A stretch of 64,000 bases of DNA, from the NCBI GenBank assembly GCA_021234155.1, contig JAJEKV010000033.1:15571422-15635421 (forward strand), read 5' to 3'. The DNA is from Isoetes taiwanensis. Its lineage: Eukaryota; Streptophyta; Lycopodiopsida; Isoetales; Isoetaceae. Position numbers and translations under genes: made by a program. Shown in pieces: positions 11,217 through 21,545 of the stretch (the first letter of the stretch is position 1; the number at the start of each line of letters is the position of its first letter). The notes beneath the pieces are model-generated. The model was not told where the DNA came from. It made no database searches and saw nothing but the letters and a program-made list of their open reading frames with translations.

Positions 11217-12085
11217 TGTTATGGCTTTGCCAGTCGTTGTTGCTATGCCATGAACAGGATACTTGCATGTGGCTGCGTATTGTTTATGCACGAGCTTGCT
11301 CTGCTAGGTATGTGTGGACTGCAGTGCCTGTGTGGTTGTTTCAAACTAGAAGAATGTCTAGATATAAGCAGAATAAGTGGAGCTTTCTAAATCAGGTTTG
11401 ATCTAAGACGTATGCTTATGATTCCATGGAAGTCGTAGATAGTATAAACCTTCTATTTGGTACACTCAAATTCTCAAAATTAAGGAATGGAACAAAAGAA
11501 GTGTCTAAGATGCTTGTAAAAGTTCTGATATATAGCAATCGACACATAACTATCATTAACATTAATTAATATAGACCATTGCATCCAACACATTTAAATC
11601 AAAATCCCCCTGAAACCCCCTTTGGTTTGGGTGCATATTCACACGGAGTGTTACTCTGGGCAACGAGAGCTGTCGGATGGGCATATTTGCCCTTTATTCC
11701 AAGATCTGGACTGTACATAGCGATCCTCGTTTGTGGGGTATGCATATACAAGTTTTTGTATACTGTATATTAAGATTTGCAAAATACTATAAGGTTTGAG
11801 ATAATGTACTTAATGGTCGAGCAAAATCAATCTGTCGAGCAAAATGTGTCTCTCTCGTCAAAATTAAAAATGTATGTATATAACTCCAAAGAAATCAAAT
11901 GAATAAGCATTACAATTCACTAACTTACCTGCACACCTAACAATAACTATGCACATAAGATGTGACTTCAATTCTAGAAACAACTCCACTTGTAACTGAT
12001 ATTGTGTCGCCACCAATTGGATAGCCAACTACGATGAATGAAGATCCCGCAAACGTGGTAATACTCCAAACTCAACAGAACTCAC
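11217..12085. other. Non-coding block with partial foldback unit (F2, 11590-11815)
   Basis: Collinear with 56785-57650. 11590-11815 carries one arm and the core of the foldback family (CCCCCTTTGGTTTGGGTGCA, CCTCGTTTGTGGGGTATGCA, TTTGCAAAATACTATAAGG). It then joins sequence containing TCGAGCAAAA repeats, and the second arm is missing. 11880-12085 is intron-like sequence downstream of the RPLP0 exon on the minus strand. Confidence 0.65.
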
Positions 12086-12880
12086 CAAAGATTCTGACAA
12101 GAATCGGAGTCAGAGCAACATCAAACTTGGAGGGATCCTTAAAAAATTCTTTAACCTGATCGCCTTGTGGATATGAATATTTTGTTGCAAGGGCAACTGA
12201 AAGAACATTTTTATACGAATTGACGAAGAAATGAGCAAAATGCTGCCAAAGTAGGGTATCCCATCGCCAATGACAATGCAACCACCATTGAAACACCGTA
12301 AAGAACTTAGCCATCGGATCATCCTCGGTCAAGTCAAGGGCTGCGGGATCAAAAACCAACCATAAGAAAATGGGCCGAATGCCAAGCTTTGCAAGCAAAG
12401 TTGCCTCAGATGAACCAACTTTATCTCCTTTTTTAATCAGATTCACATTGGACACAATTTCCACAGTTCTCTTATTAATCTTTGTGGGAATGTTAAGAAC
12501 ATGGAAGAAGGACGTTTGAGAAGGATCAAACCCTGTGTTTCCAGGAGGTATGGTCACATCAATTGGGGCTACAAGCCCAACACGAGCAGGTGCACCCACC
12601 TTGTACTTGGCAACTTCTTCTCTGACTTCCTTTAGATCCCCTTTTGTAAAAATAAGTCCCACGTTGCCCAAGAGAAGAGATATCAGATTCAAAACAGCCG
12701 TATTTCTAGTTTTCTCTGCGTAAACTCGAATGGTTCTTTTCATCATGGTATTCTTCCCCATAAGTACGACAAATTCTGGCCTTAAACCCTTCCTGATTTG
12801 CTGCATTTGAGTAGACCCAACATTATCCGCTACACAGATCAAAGCCTTGGAGTACTCCTCCAAAAGCTCACACATCTTTT
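12086..12880 (-). pseudogene. RPLP0: 60S ribosomal stalk protein P0 (RPLP0) exon 2, copy 1
   Basis: P0 is the universal stalk-base protein of the large ribosomal subunit. The frame covers [63 protein letters not shown] and [19 protein letters not shown]. It starts after a TTTAG acceptor and ends at GTGAGT donor sequence, so it is one internal exon. The first exon and the acidic C-terminal tail are absent. About ten residues usual after PFSYG are missing in all three copies of this window. The C-terminal third is scrambled at CAG/CTG sites (for example [17 protein letters not shown]). It is a fragment and not a working ribosomal gene. Confidence 0.9.
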
Positions 12881-13477
12881 CTAAAGTATTATATGTACCT
12901 GGGTTATTAGTGATGGCAAATTAAAAAGAGGCCGGAGCACTGCAAAAAGAGAAAGGGAGGTGAATGCCTACCAGAACTAAGAACAGGAATCGGATAGCTA
13001 CAAAGACCGATTATTTGCAGAATACCAAAACAGGCCGCCGCGGATTTCCTGACGCATCATAGCTCTGACAGAAAAGAAACACCCATTTCTGCAAGTTGAA
13101 CATTCATTTCTTTCTGATGCTTGCTCCAGCCTTCTTGTTCTCGATGCTTGCTCTAGCCTACCAAAGCACCACAGACAGTGCTCCACCTCTGCAGAATTTG
13201 TGCCTTCCGCTAGCAAACCCTATCTAGCAAACCCTATTTCTAAATGGCTCGAGGGTTGCATGTGAAGGAGTCTGAATAAGCTAATTGAAAAAAAAATACA
13301 ACATGGCCCATGGGTCTAAACCATTGAACAAAAAACACTAAAATTAATGTAGGCGTATATGCACTCTAGATATACTAATTAGTAGTTCCCATGCAATACG
13401 TTTTCGAAATCATATGAAAACCATAGGAAAAATAGTACAAAAATACAAAACCAACCCCCTGTTATTATGCTAGATAT
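12881..13477. other. Non-coding flank of RPLP0 exon, shared by three copies
   Basis: Matches 29358-29955 and 58443-59035. Possible upstream intron of the RPLP0 fragment, with small internal repeats (GATGCTTGCTCCAGCC-type boxes near 13118-13160). The right end is the CCCCCTGTTATTATGCTA terminus-family motif. Confidence 0.6.
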
Positions 13478-13902
13478 ACTACCATTAACATTATTAACAC
13501 AAACCATTGCATTTAACACATTTAAATTAAAATCCCCCTTGAACCCCCTTTGGTTTGGGTGCATATTCACACGGGGGGTTACTCCGGGCAACGAGAGCTA
13601 TCGGATGGGCATATTTGCCCTTTATTCCAAGATCTGGACCGTACATAGCGATCCTCGTTTGTGGGGTATGCATGTACAAGTTTTTGTATACTGTATATTA
13701 AGGTTTGCAAAATACTATAAGGTTTGAGAGAATATACTTAATGGTGTTAATTTTGTACATGTATTATAAATATATTTTTGGGCTCTCTGCCCGCCCTCGT
13801 AACCCCCGTGTGAATATGCACCCAAACCAAAGGGGGTTCAAGGGGGATTTTAATTTAAATGTGTTAAATGCAATGGTTTGTGTTAATAATGTTAATGGTA
13901 GT
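13478..13902 (+). mobile_element. Foldback/MITE element F3, arms over 100 bp
   Basis: Left arm begins ACTACCATTAACATTATTAA and runs through AAATCCCCCTTGAACCCCC and TTTGGTTTGGGTGCATATTC to ACACGGGGGG. The right arm is its reverse complement, ending GTTAATGGTAGT. The core is about 200 bp. It interrupts the sequence that is continuous at 59037 in copy 3. It is followed at about 13942 by the palindrome GGGCCCTTCGGGCCC. No coding capacity. Confidence 0.85.
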
Positions 13903-14264
13903 TGTCTGGTGATTGTTATATTAAAAAAAAATTTTGGGCCCTTCGGGCCCTAACTAAAGCAAACATAGGTAAACTTTATGGGCATAAATATTAATTACTA
14001 AAAAGCACAATAATATCATGTCAAACAAATTATTTCCATTGCAAAGAACTATGAGTACATTGTGTAATCAATATCTAGCATTATATTCATTATCCATGTC
14101 TCAAATATAACAATACAAGAATCATGTAAACTATTGTAAACTGCACATTGTCATGCATATGCTAGTGCATATGGTAACATGTGTTGGTATCAATGCACAT
14201 CAACCATCAACCTTACAATGGAACCTGATTTATCAACCCAATTTACATACAATGCCCCAATTTA
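13903..14264. other. AT-rich non-coding stretch
   Basis: Holds the GGGCCCTTCGGGCCC palindrome and a segment (ATATGCTAGTGCATATGGTA, about 14155) that recurs at about 27648 beside the related foldback element F5. The element and its right flank therefore appear to have been copied together. No gene seen. Confidence 0.5.
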
Positions 14265-14480
14265 TCAAATTAGATGGTCTGACAAGAGAGAAACAGAATG
14301 TAATGAATTATAAACCATCAAACTGTACACCTGCCTGCTGACTTCCAGGTCTTGAAGTTTTGTGCATTCTTGAAGAAGGCCCAAAACAGTGTCTTTGGGT
14401 ATAGGCATACTTGCTGCTGCATCATCTTTGAGGACATGATTGCCTGGTGCAACCACACTTGGTTGCTCAGTCCTTAGCAA
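14265..14480 (-). pseudogene. PPR protein N-terminal fragment
   Basis: The frame reads KDTVLGLLQECTKLQDLEVS then RQVYSLMVYNSLHSVSLLSD HLI and a stop. A LLxxCxxLxDLxxxRQVxxL helix before the repeats is the usual N-terminal look of plant PLS/DYW-class PPR proteins, which act in organelle RNA editing. No repeats follow and the frame ends at 14265. Upstream (14480-14603) the frame shows no resemblance. The call rests on a short segment. Confidence 0.5.
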
Positions 14481-14603
14481 TCTCTGTTGATAACAACAAA
14501 CAGACATTCTAACTTGAACAAAATTGTACAGGAAGAAAATGCACCCACGATGAAAATATCCAGCATTATAAAGTGCCCTACCTGGATGAGGCACTTGACA
14601 CAA

Positions 14604-16481
14604 AACAGCAAGGCAGAAAGAAAAACACTGGCCGAAATCTTTGTCTCACAACCATCCATCGGTCACCGCATTGTATTGCCATCCTGAAAAAGAGCCAATT
14701 ATCAGCTTCATTATGGCATATGAATTGCATCCAAATAAAGCATATTATATAGATGTACCAGCGAAATGCAAGACTCATAATCCTCCTACTTTAGATTGTC
14801 AGATGTTGACCCATTTAATAATCCATTTATGCATGTTGCCCAAACTGTAACTAGCAAATCGTTTGCATCCTAATAATGGTCATAAACCAAGTTTGCATGT
14901 TGTTTCAAGGATAGGGCCCTTCATTTTGCAAGACAAGTAAACTCATACCATGTGCAATGGAGGTATAACATGGTTACCTTTTCTCGCACTTTTTATCAAT
15001 AAAGAAGTTCTACAAGCTTCACTTGTAGATGTTATTGTATTTTCTCACACAAATGATCTATAATAGACAAAGCATGACCTCCTTTACTCAAATCCTCTCC
15101 AGAAACATATTACCAAAACTGTATGTGCAAAGGATGGTACCCAACCGTGAAGAGAATGTCGAATCTATGCAAAGGAATAGAATTCACTACACCATGCTCA
15201 AATCGTCTCATACTTAAGCGATACCTGCAAGGGTAGTTAGCAGAAACCAGTAGCAAGCATTGTTTGTAATACCTATGCGTCTCATCCGGATTAAGCTCTA
15301 TGATGGCCTTTGCGCCAAGTGTAATGCATTGTAAAAAATACATCTTGAGGAAGCTTCTCTGCAGCAAACTCCAAATCTGTGAACTCCACAACTGCTTTTT
15401 CATGATTCCCAATCTTCATAAAATAACGGATCACTATGAACATTCCTCCAAAACCATATCCATACAGAGCTATTATACGTTCATGTCGGATTTTAGTAAC
15501 AGGCCTTGCTCTCTGAAAATCTTGCAACTAATATAGCTGGTACGCTGAACGAAGTTCTTTGGTGTGCCCTGTAGAAACAGACATGGCTCTGCATTTTCGT
15601 CAAAAACCTATGCATATATCTCGGTTGTAAACCCATGCTCTGTAGCTCGGCTGCAAACCCATGATGTATCTCTGTAGGTCGGCTGCAAAATCGTGACTGC
15701 AAAAACCTGACTGCAAAGACCCGACTGCAGAAACTTGACTGCAAAGACCCGACTGCCCAAGAAAAAGGCAAATCTTCCCAAGAATCAAGCTAAAATTAAG
15801 CCGAAACCAAGCTATGCCTGCCAATATTCGACCAAGTTTAGGAGCCCAACCCTAGAAAATTTGACGCACAAATACTTCAAGAGCTAATATCACAAGAAAA
15901 GCCCTTCAAATACCCTTCAAGAGCTGATATCACAAGATCTGAGAAGGAATTAGTAGGAAAATATGCAGATACAAGAGACTAAAGGCTGGCCCTAAATACG
16001 GTCATTCTGCCTAGTGCGAACATATCCAGCGTGACCAAATATGTAGCATAATAACGAGGGGTTTATTTTGTATTTTTATACATTTTATCCTAAGGTTTTC
16101 ATATGATTTGATGGCCGTATTACATGGCACATACTAATGCGTACATCTAGAGTGCACATTGTATTCCATGTTTTAATTCCTAGTTTAGCCCCATGTTTGC
16201 ATGGTTTTTGTGCCATCCAAATTTACCATCCTGTTTTAATGGCCAAGATTGACTCTTCAAGTTCTTAATCAAGGGATGATATTGAAGCCCCATTTATCTT
16301 CTCGTATATCTCAAAACTCGCATGCAGATATCGAGCTATTCCTTTCTAGGGTAGGATTTACCTGCCTTAGGGTTTCGTTATTATGCTAGACTAGATATTG
16401 ATTAATAGAACAAGGAGCGCCGCTTGGTTAGGGAACGGCACAAGAGGCTGAGTGCTGAGGAAGACAATCTTCTACCAAATG
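14604..16481. other. No gene recognised; terminus-family sequence at 16040-16165
   Basis: Minus-strand frames near 15110-15527 (including KAVVEFTDLEFAAEKLP) look like possible coding remnants but match no family I can name. 15620-15760 has a tandem run of ACTGCAAAGACCCG-like units that gives false minus-strand ORFs. 16044-16165 carries ATATGTAGCATAATAACGAG and the related motif ending in TCTAGAGTGCAC. Confidence 0.5.
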
Positions 16482-16740
16482 CTTCATCGTGATACATTTG
16501 CATGCACTGCCATAATTGTTTCCTGCGCACAGGCAGGACAGCTTGAAGTTGCACTCCAAACCTTTCAGCAGATGGACCAGAGGGATGTTGCAGCATGGAC
16601 TGCTACGATCTCTGCATATACTCAGCGTGGACAACTACAGGGAGCTCTTCAGTTCTTTGAACGGATGCTGGAAGAAGACATACAATCTCATAAGGTTGCC
16701 TTTACCAGTCACGATAATGCACTTGGCTTCTTTTCTTAGA
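16482..16740 (+). pseudogene. PPR repeat fragment
   Basis: The frame reads HRDTFACTAIIVSCAQAGQL, then EVALQTFQQMDQRDVAAWTA, then TISAYTQRGQLQGALQFFER ML: two and a half consecutive 31-35 residue PPR units with the typical helix pair (xxWTAxIxAYxQxGxxxxALxxFxxM). It ends at a stop (16737) and has no following repeats. A predicted RNA-binding organelle protein if it were whole; here a fragment. Opposite in strand to the PPR piece at 14265, so the two need not be one gene. Confidence 0.75.
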
Positions 16741-17676
16741 CATACAAGAATGACTGTAGCATGTTATTCAATTGCTTTTTTAACCCTTCACGATGTTCCA
16801 AGAGCTCTTGAGCTGCAGCATTGAGGAAGATGGTGCTTATATGGAAGGATCTTGGGGCTGCGACAGAGTTATAGGGTCTTAAGCTGTGTCTTCAGGTAGT
16901 GCCAGTTATAAACTAGATTCAAGAATGAGGAGGAAGAGCTTCAGCAAAAATATAGAAACTAAAGAGATTTTGTGCCAGGGTGTCAGCTCCATCCGTCAAA
17001 GTGAAGCAAAGATCTAACAAAGAGTGGAGGTGAAAACATTTATTCATCTGAGGTAAGTCGGTCTCATTTAGACAGAAACAGATAAGTCCAAATGGTGTGC
17101 ATACCTGATGCTTGTGCGGATGAAGTTGTACTGGCTGCAGTGCCACTAAAGGAAGGATGGAAATGAGATGAACTAAAACACAGATCTGTGTCAAACATAG
17201 GAGCTTGTTTCTAGTTCACCTCTATTACATTCTCCGGCACTAGTTACTTATGATTTATACATGCTCCTTTATTATGCTATTTGCATCTGCTCAGATTTTG
17301 TGCTCCTCAACAGGATTCTTAATGGAGGCAATGGATGAAAGTGGCACAAGGGTAACAAAGTAACTGAGGTCTTTTACATGATCTTTTTAACATAGATTGG
17401 ATCTTGCATATGCCACATGCTGCCAAATCTTGTCATCTGCAATAGACTTGGAGTGCATGTTTCTTGTATGGCTACTTTTTCTCCAACTGAAGCAGCAGAT
17501 TAGAGTAGATGTTCTCGATTTTTGCAAACACACACCTATATTTGATGCAATTTTTTATTAGCAGTAGTGCATCTTTCATATGATGCGAGGGAATCTCCAG
17601 GGTCATTTCCAGTTCCCTTCTAAGGGCTTGCACCAATCCATCAAGCTAAATCGGGTGGAAAAAAGGAGGCAAAAAT
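16741..17676. other. No gene recognised
   Basis: AT-rich sequence without conserved frames. It could be intron or decayed PPR gene flank. Confidence 0.5.
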
Positions 17677-19129
17677 GCTTTGCAAAGAACCAACTTGAGA
17701 TGCCTAATACATGCTTTGTCATGTGCAATCTTGAATCTCCTGAAACAATGCATGCTCCGGGATGGTCACTAAGTGCAAAGACATGGGATGGTCACTAAGT
17801 GCAAAGATAGACTTGCATTTTACCAAGATGGAATGCAAAAGCATTTTGCAATGCTAGAGTAAAAAATACAGGTGCACTTCATTATTAGGTTTATCATTTC
17901 TATTCGTCCTCTATCGCCATAATTTTTGTGTCATAACACCCATTCTATTCGACGAATATGTAGCACAGCTTCAACAATTGTCCACTTTGTGCACAACGGG
18001 CATTCATCCTTATTTGGCAAACATATAGATTGGTATAGTTTTGCAAGATATAGGCACTATGGTTTTGCAAGGATACCTTGGGTTCAAGTCCCATATTCAT
18101 TACATGTTTGTTCTATTGCACTTTTCTCATGTTTGTTCCGTTGAATTTTTCTTATATTTAATATCAACAATTTTTTTTTTGGGGCCCGAAGGGCCCAAAT
18201 TTTTTTCTACACAACCATACTCCTACACATATAATTAAAATCCCCCTAAAACCCCCTTTGGTTTGGGTGCATATTCACACGAGGGGTGACGTAGGGCAGC
18301 GAGAGCCTCTTTTATATTTCCTAAAGTCGTATAATACATGTACAAAATTAACATCATTTAGTACATTGCTTCAAACCTTATAGTATTTCGCAAATCTCAT
18401 TATACAGTACACTAAAACTTGTACAAGCATACCCCATAAACGAGGATTGCTATCTATGGTCTAGATCGAGGAATAACTGGCAAATATGCCCATCCAACAG
18501 CTCTCGATGCCCGGAGTCACCCCCCGTGTGAATATGCACCCAAACCAAAGGGGGTTTTAGGGGGATTTTAATTATATGTGTAGGAGTATGGTTGTGTAGA
18601 AAAAAATTTGGGCCCTTCGGGCCCCAAAAAAAAAATTGTTGATATTAAATATAAGAAAAATTCAACGGAACAAACATGAGAAAAGTGCAATAGAACAAAC
18701 ATGTAATGAATATGGGACTTGAACCCAAGGTATCCTTGCAAAACCATAGTGCCTATATCTTGCAAAACTATACCAATCTATATGTTTGCCAAATAAGGAT
18801 GAATGCCCGTTGTGCACAAAGTGGACAATTGTTGAAGCTGTGCTACATATTCGTCGAATAGAATGGGTGTTATGACACAAAAATTATGGCGATAGAGGAC
18901 GAATAGAAATGATAAACCTAATAATGAAGTGCACCTGTATTTTTTACTCTAGCATTGCAAAATGCTTTTGCATTCCATCTTGGTAAAATGCAAGTCTATC
19001 TTTGCACTTAGTGACCATCCCATGTCTTTGCACTTAGTGACCATCCCGGAGCATGCATTGTTTCAGGAGATTCAAGATTGCACATGACAAAGCATGTATT
19101 AGGCATCTCAAGTTGGTTCTTTGCAAAGC
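17677..19129. repeat. 1.45 kb palindrome: about 605-bp identical arms around a foldback core
   Basis: Base n on the left pairs with base 36806-n on the right. The arms 17677-18281 and 18525-19129 agree wherever I compared them, with no indel. The middle 240 bp is the core of a foldback element (F4) whose own arms are the innermost part of the palindrome. Each arm also holds a duplicated GGATGGTCACTAAGTGCAAAG pair and a possible tRNA-like A/B box (near 18035-18095, with GGGTTCAAGTCCC). If transcribed it would form a long hairpin RNA. The outer flanks are unrelated. Confidence 0.93.
18225..18570 (+). mobile_element. Foldback element F4 at the palindrome centre
   Basis: Arms AAATCCCCCTAAAACCCCC and TTTGGTTTGGGTGCATATTC on the left and their reverse complement on the right. 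Beyond them lie GGGCCCGAAGGGCCC at about 18182 and GGGCCCTTCGGGCCC at about 18610. The core resembles F1, F3 and F5 but is more diverged. Confidence 0.8.
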
Positions 19130-19756
19130 CCATGTTTTTAGGTTATCCTTCATGCCGGCATGCTAAGAACTCTGCAGAATTGATGCTTGAGGAAGAAATC
19201 GACTCTCAGATACAACTGTAGGCTCTGAAGAAGCTGCACTTCCAATTTCTTCATCGTTAGATTGAAAAAAGGGCATCTCCTCCTGCTCATTCAAAGGGCC
19301 AATCTTATCTTGCTAATCCCTGTTGTTGCAGATTTGCAAGCCCTGTTTCGAGGCATAAAATGCTATTCATGAGGCTTGCATGTTCAGCCCCTAAAATAAA
19401 AGGAGGGCTTGCATGTTGTAAACCCTTGGATGTTGGACCATTGAAAAAAAAAAACTAAATCAACGACTAAGAAATGGTGCACTCTAGATGTACGCATTAG
19501 TACATCCATTCGAATACGCCATGAAATCTTAGGAAAACCTTTGTGAAAAGCGTATAAAAACACAAAGAAAACCCCCTGTTATTATGCTACATATGCACCC
19601 ACTAAAAAGAACAACTAGCGGCGGCGATGCTTTCGCGGTAATATGAAAACTTAGTTGTCTCTTTAGTTGTTTGTACACATATGCATCCACTAAAAAGAAC
19701 AACTAGCGGCGGCGATCGCCGCCGCGACAAAGTCTTGTAAGATTTATGACGTGATC
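19130..19756. other. Non-coding; terminus-family sequence and GC palindrome
   Basis: 19440-19592 is the reverse of the family seen at 5502-5670 (GCACTCTAGATGTACGCATT through CCCCCTGTTATTATGCTACA). 19600-19740 has two direct copies of CACTAAAAAGAACAACTAGC. The second ends in the perfect 20-bp palindrome GCGGCGGCGATCGCCGCCGC at 19706-19725. The same unit occurs at 30064 and 59151. Confidence 0.65.
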
Positions 19757-19861
19757 GATTTATGACGCCACTAAAATTCTGTGAACGAGTATCTCAACAA
19801 AATCCAACAGGGATATTCAAAATCAATTGTACAAACGTAATCATCGAGTACGAAAACAACT
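19757..19861 (+). pseudogene. RPA1-like C-terminal tail, copy 2
   Basis: The last 30 or so codons of the ORF seen whole at 48180-48826 (PLKFCERVSQQNPTGIFKIN to YENN and stop). The homology between copies 2 and 3 starts inside this ORF, so the breakpoint cut the gene. Confidence 0.6.
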
Positions 19862-20284
19862 AGACAATCAACACTCTGTCTATGAGCTTTCTGTCTGTTT
19901 TAATAATTGTAGGAATCTTTGCTTTTAAAGCAAAACTAAACACTTTTATATAAATGATTTACTTTTACGTGATTTTAAAAATTCAAATCCCATATGTTAC
20001 TCATGTTATTCAACACTAAGTCGAACCCTACACCTCAAAGGACTTAACCATTCAACACAAACACATGCTAATAAATAATGTTCAAAATCTACATCTAAAC
20101 ATCAAAAAAAAAGTTACGCATCACCCTTAACAAAACAAAAAAAATACACATGAATTGTCAACACGGGATCAGAATAGAAAAACAACATCTTCGTGATATT
20201 GGCCACTTACCTCTTTGCCTTGCAAAAACAAAGACATATGCAACGAAATGATTCATCCATGTTCCTATACTACTTTCAAAATAA

Positions 20285-20525
20285 TTAAATAATTTAAATA
20301 ATAGATAGATAGATAGTATTTTAACGTCACACCACTAGGCAGCATCCAACTGGACATGTGACCACACTACATTGCTTTGTTGGGCCCTGCCCCCAACCAC
20401 TTTACATTGCGTCTATGGGGTTTGACACCCAACAGTTCAAAGTGCGATTCTGGGCGGTCTCAAACTCGAGACCTATAGTTGCTAGACCTAGTGTATTACC
20501 ACTAGACTAAACGACCAGACGCATG
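20285..20525 (-). mobile_element. tRNA-derived SINE candidate, copy 2
   Basis: On the minus strand, starting near 20520: an A-box-like TTTAGTCTAGTGGTAATAC, then after about 35 nt a B-box-like CGAGTTTGAGACC. A unique body follows (contains GTGTCAAACCCCATAGACGC) and a tail of TATC units (20306-20320 on plus, GATAGATAGATAG). The same unit lies at 49262-49505 in copy 3. The tRNA-like head and simple-repeat tail fit a plant SINE. The family is not identified. Confidence 0.55.
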
Positions 20526-20977
20526 AAGATACATTTATAAAGCTTTATTCATAATAGCATTTTGGGGGCAATCCACAGTGCTTTGCACCTTGTTTATTGT
20601 GTCATGTTTGTACACTTTCCATTACTGCCTAAGTATCAGCCAGACTAATTAGGTATAGACTTGTAATTACGTGTACAATGAAGCTTATCCAATTGGTAAC
20701 AATTACAATTTATTGTTTGCTCACATGTAGCAAGGTCATAAATTGCTATGCCATGTCTATGAATTCTGGAGGCTAAGACCTACTTGTTCCTTATTCTTGA
20801 TCTCACCAAGCAAACATGTTGTCTTTGACCATGTCCTTTTTTCAACTCCAGTAGTCTAAGATGTGGTGGGTGTCTTTGACATCACATCCGTTGGTTTTGT
20901 TCGGTTGAATTATGCATCACAACTGGTACTGAGTATAGTTAGCATGGCATCATAAATGATTTTAAATTCTCTTGCAG

Positions 20978-21075
20978 ATATTGCTGAAGTGCAGAATGTT
21001 TTATCTTCATATAATAAGCTACAAGAAAATGGCATGAAAGTTCCAATTTGGGTGGTTGCAGAAAATTACCGATTT
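20978..21075 (+). pseudogene. Gfo/Idh/MocA oxidoreductase exon, copy 2
   Basis: Follows a good splice acceptor (TTCTCTTGCAG). The frame reads IAEVQNVLSSYNKLQENGMK then VPIWVVAENYRF. Plant NAD-binding Gfo/Idh/MocA oxidoreductases have a SSYN...PIWxVAENYRF segment at this place, at the end of the Rossmann domain. The next residues diverge (SGCFVLHEQR), so only one exon edge is clear. The minus-strand ORF across it is a shadow. Family call from memory of the motif. Confidence 0.55.
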
Positions 21076-21545
21076 TCTGGATGCTTTGTACTCCACGAAC
21101 AACGGCATCATCTTCGACTTTCACCATTCTAGGAACGTCCTGTGGTGTTCCGGGAGCGACTATTTGGGAGGAAGAAGAGATATGCATCGCGGCTAAAACT
21201 TTGTATAGTCCATAATCAAATAGCTTGTTCCTTTTTTTTCATAGATACATCAGCGCAAGCTATCCCGTAGCCAAGAAATGTTATTCTGGTCTTGGTGGCT
21301 CTGATTGCCTCCACAATCAGCTTGTTACATCTGCAAGGAAAATCTTATCAGACTAAACACCGGTTAGCTGGTTTCCAAATGGCTGCCAAGCAACAGCGGC
21401 CACCGCCTGTTTGCAAGCATTGGCATATTCTAGGCATATACTGGCATATACCTGGAATATGCCATAAACCCACATGGACGAGGGCTTGCCCCCCTAGGGG
21501 CAACCCAAAAAGAAGAAGAGAAAATGCTCTTCATATCTTCAAAAC

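Noticed and set aside
10465-11268. Treating the minus-strand ORF as a cellular gene
   Set aside because: YGCETWG and the Cys-rich end are LINE features, and the whole block is absent from the sister segment.
18035-18095. tRNA gene suggested by GGGTTCAAGTCCC
   Set aside because: The T-arm stem is short and no acceptor stem or anticodon arm can be drawn; at best a SINE-like relic.
17926-18880. Identical 72- and 65-codon ORFs on both strands
   Set aside because: They are mirror images produced by the palindrome, with no family features; not genes.
19706-19725. GC palindrome as a Helitron 3' hairpin
   Set aside because: CTAGT directly overlaps the stem with no spacer, and flanking sequence stays homologous beyond it in two copies.
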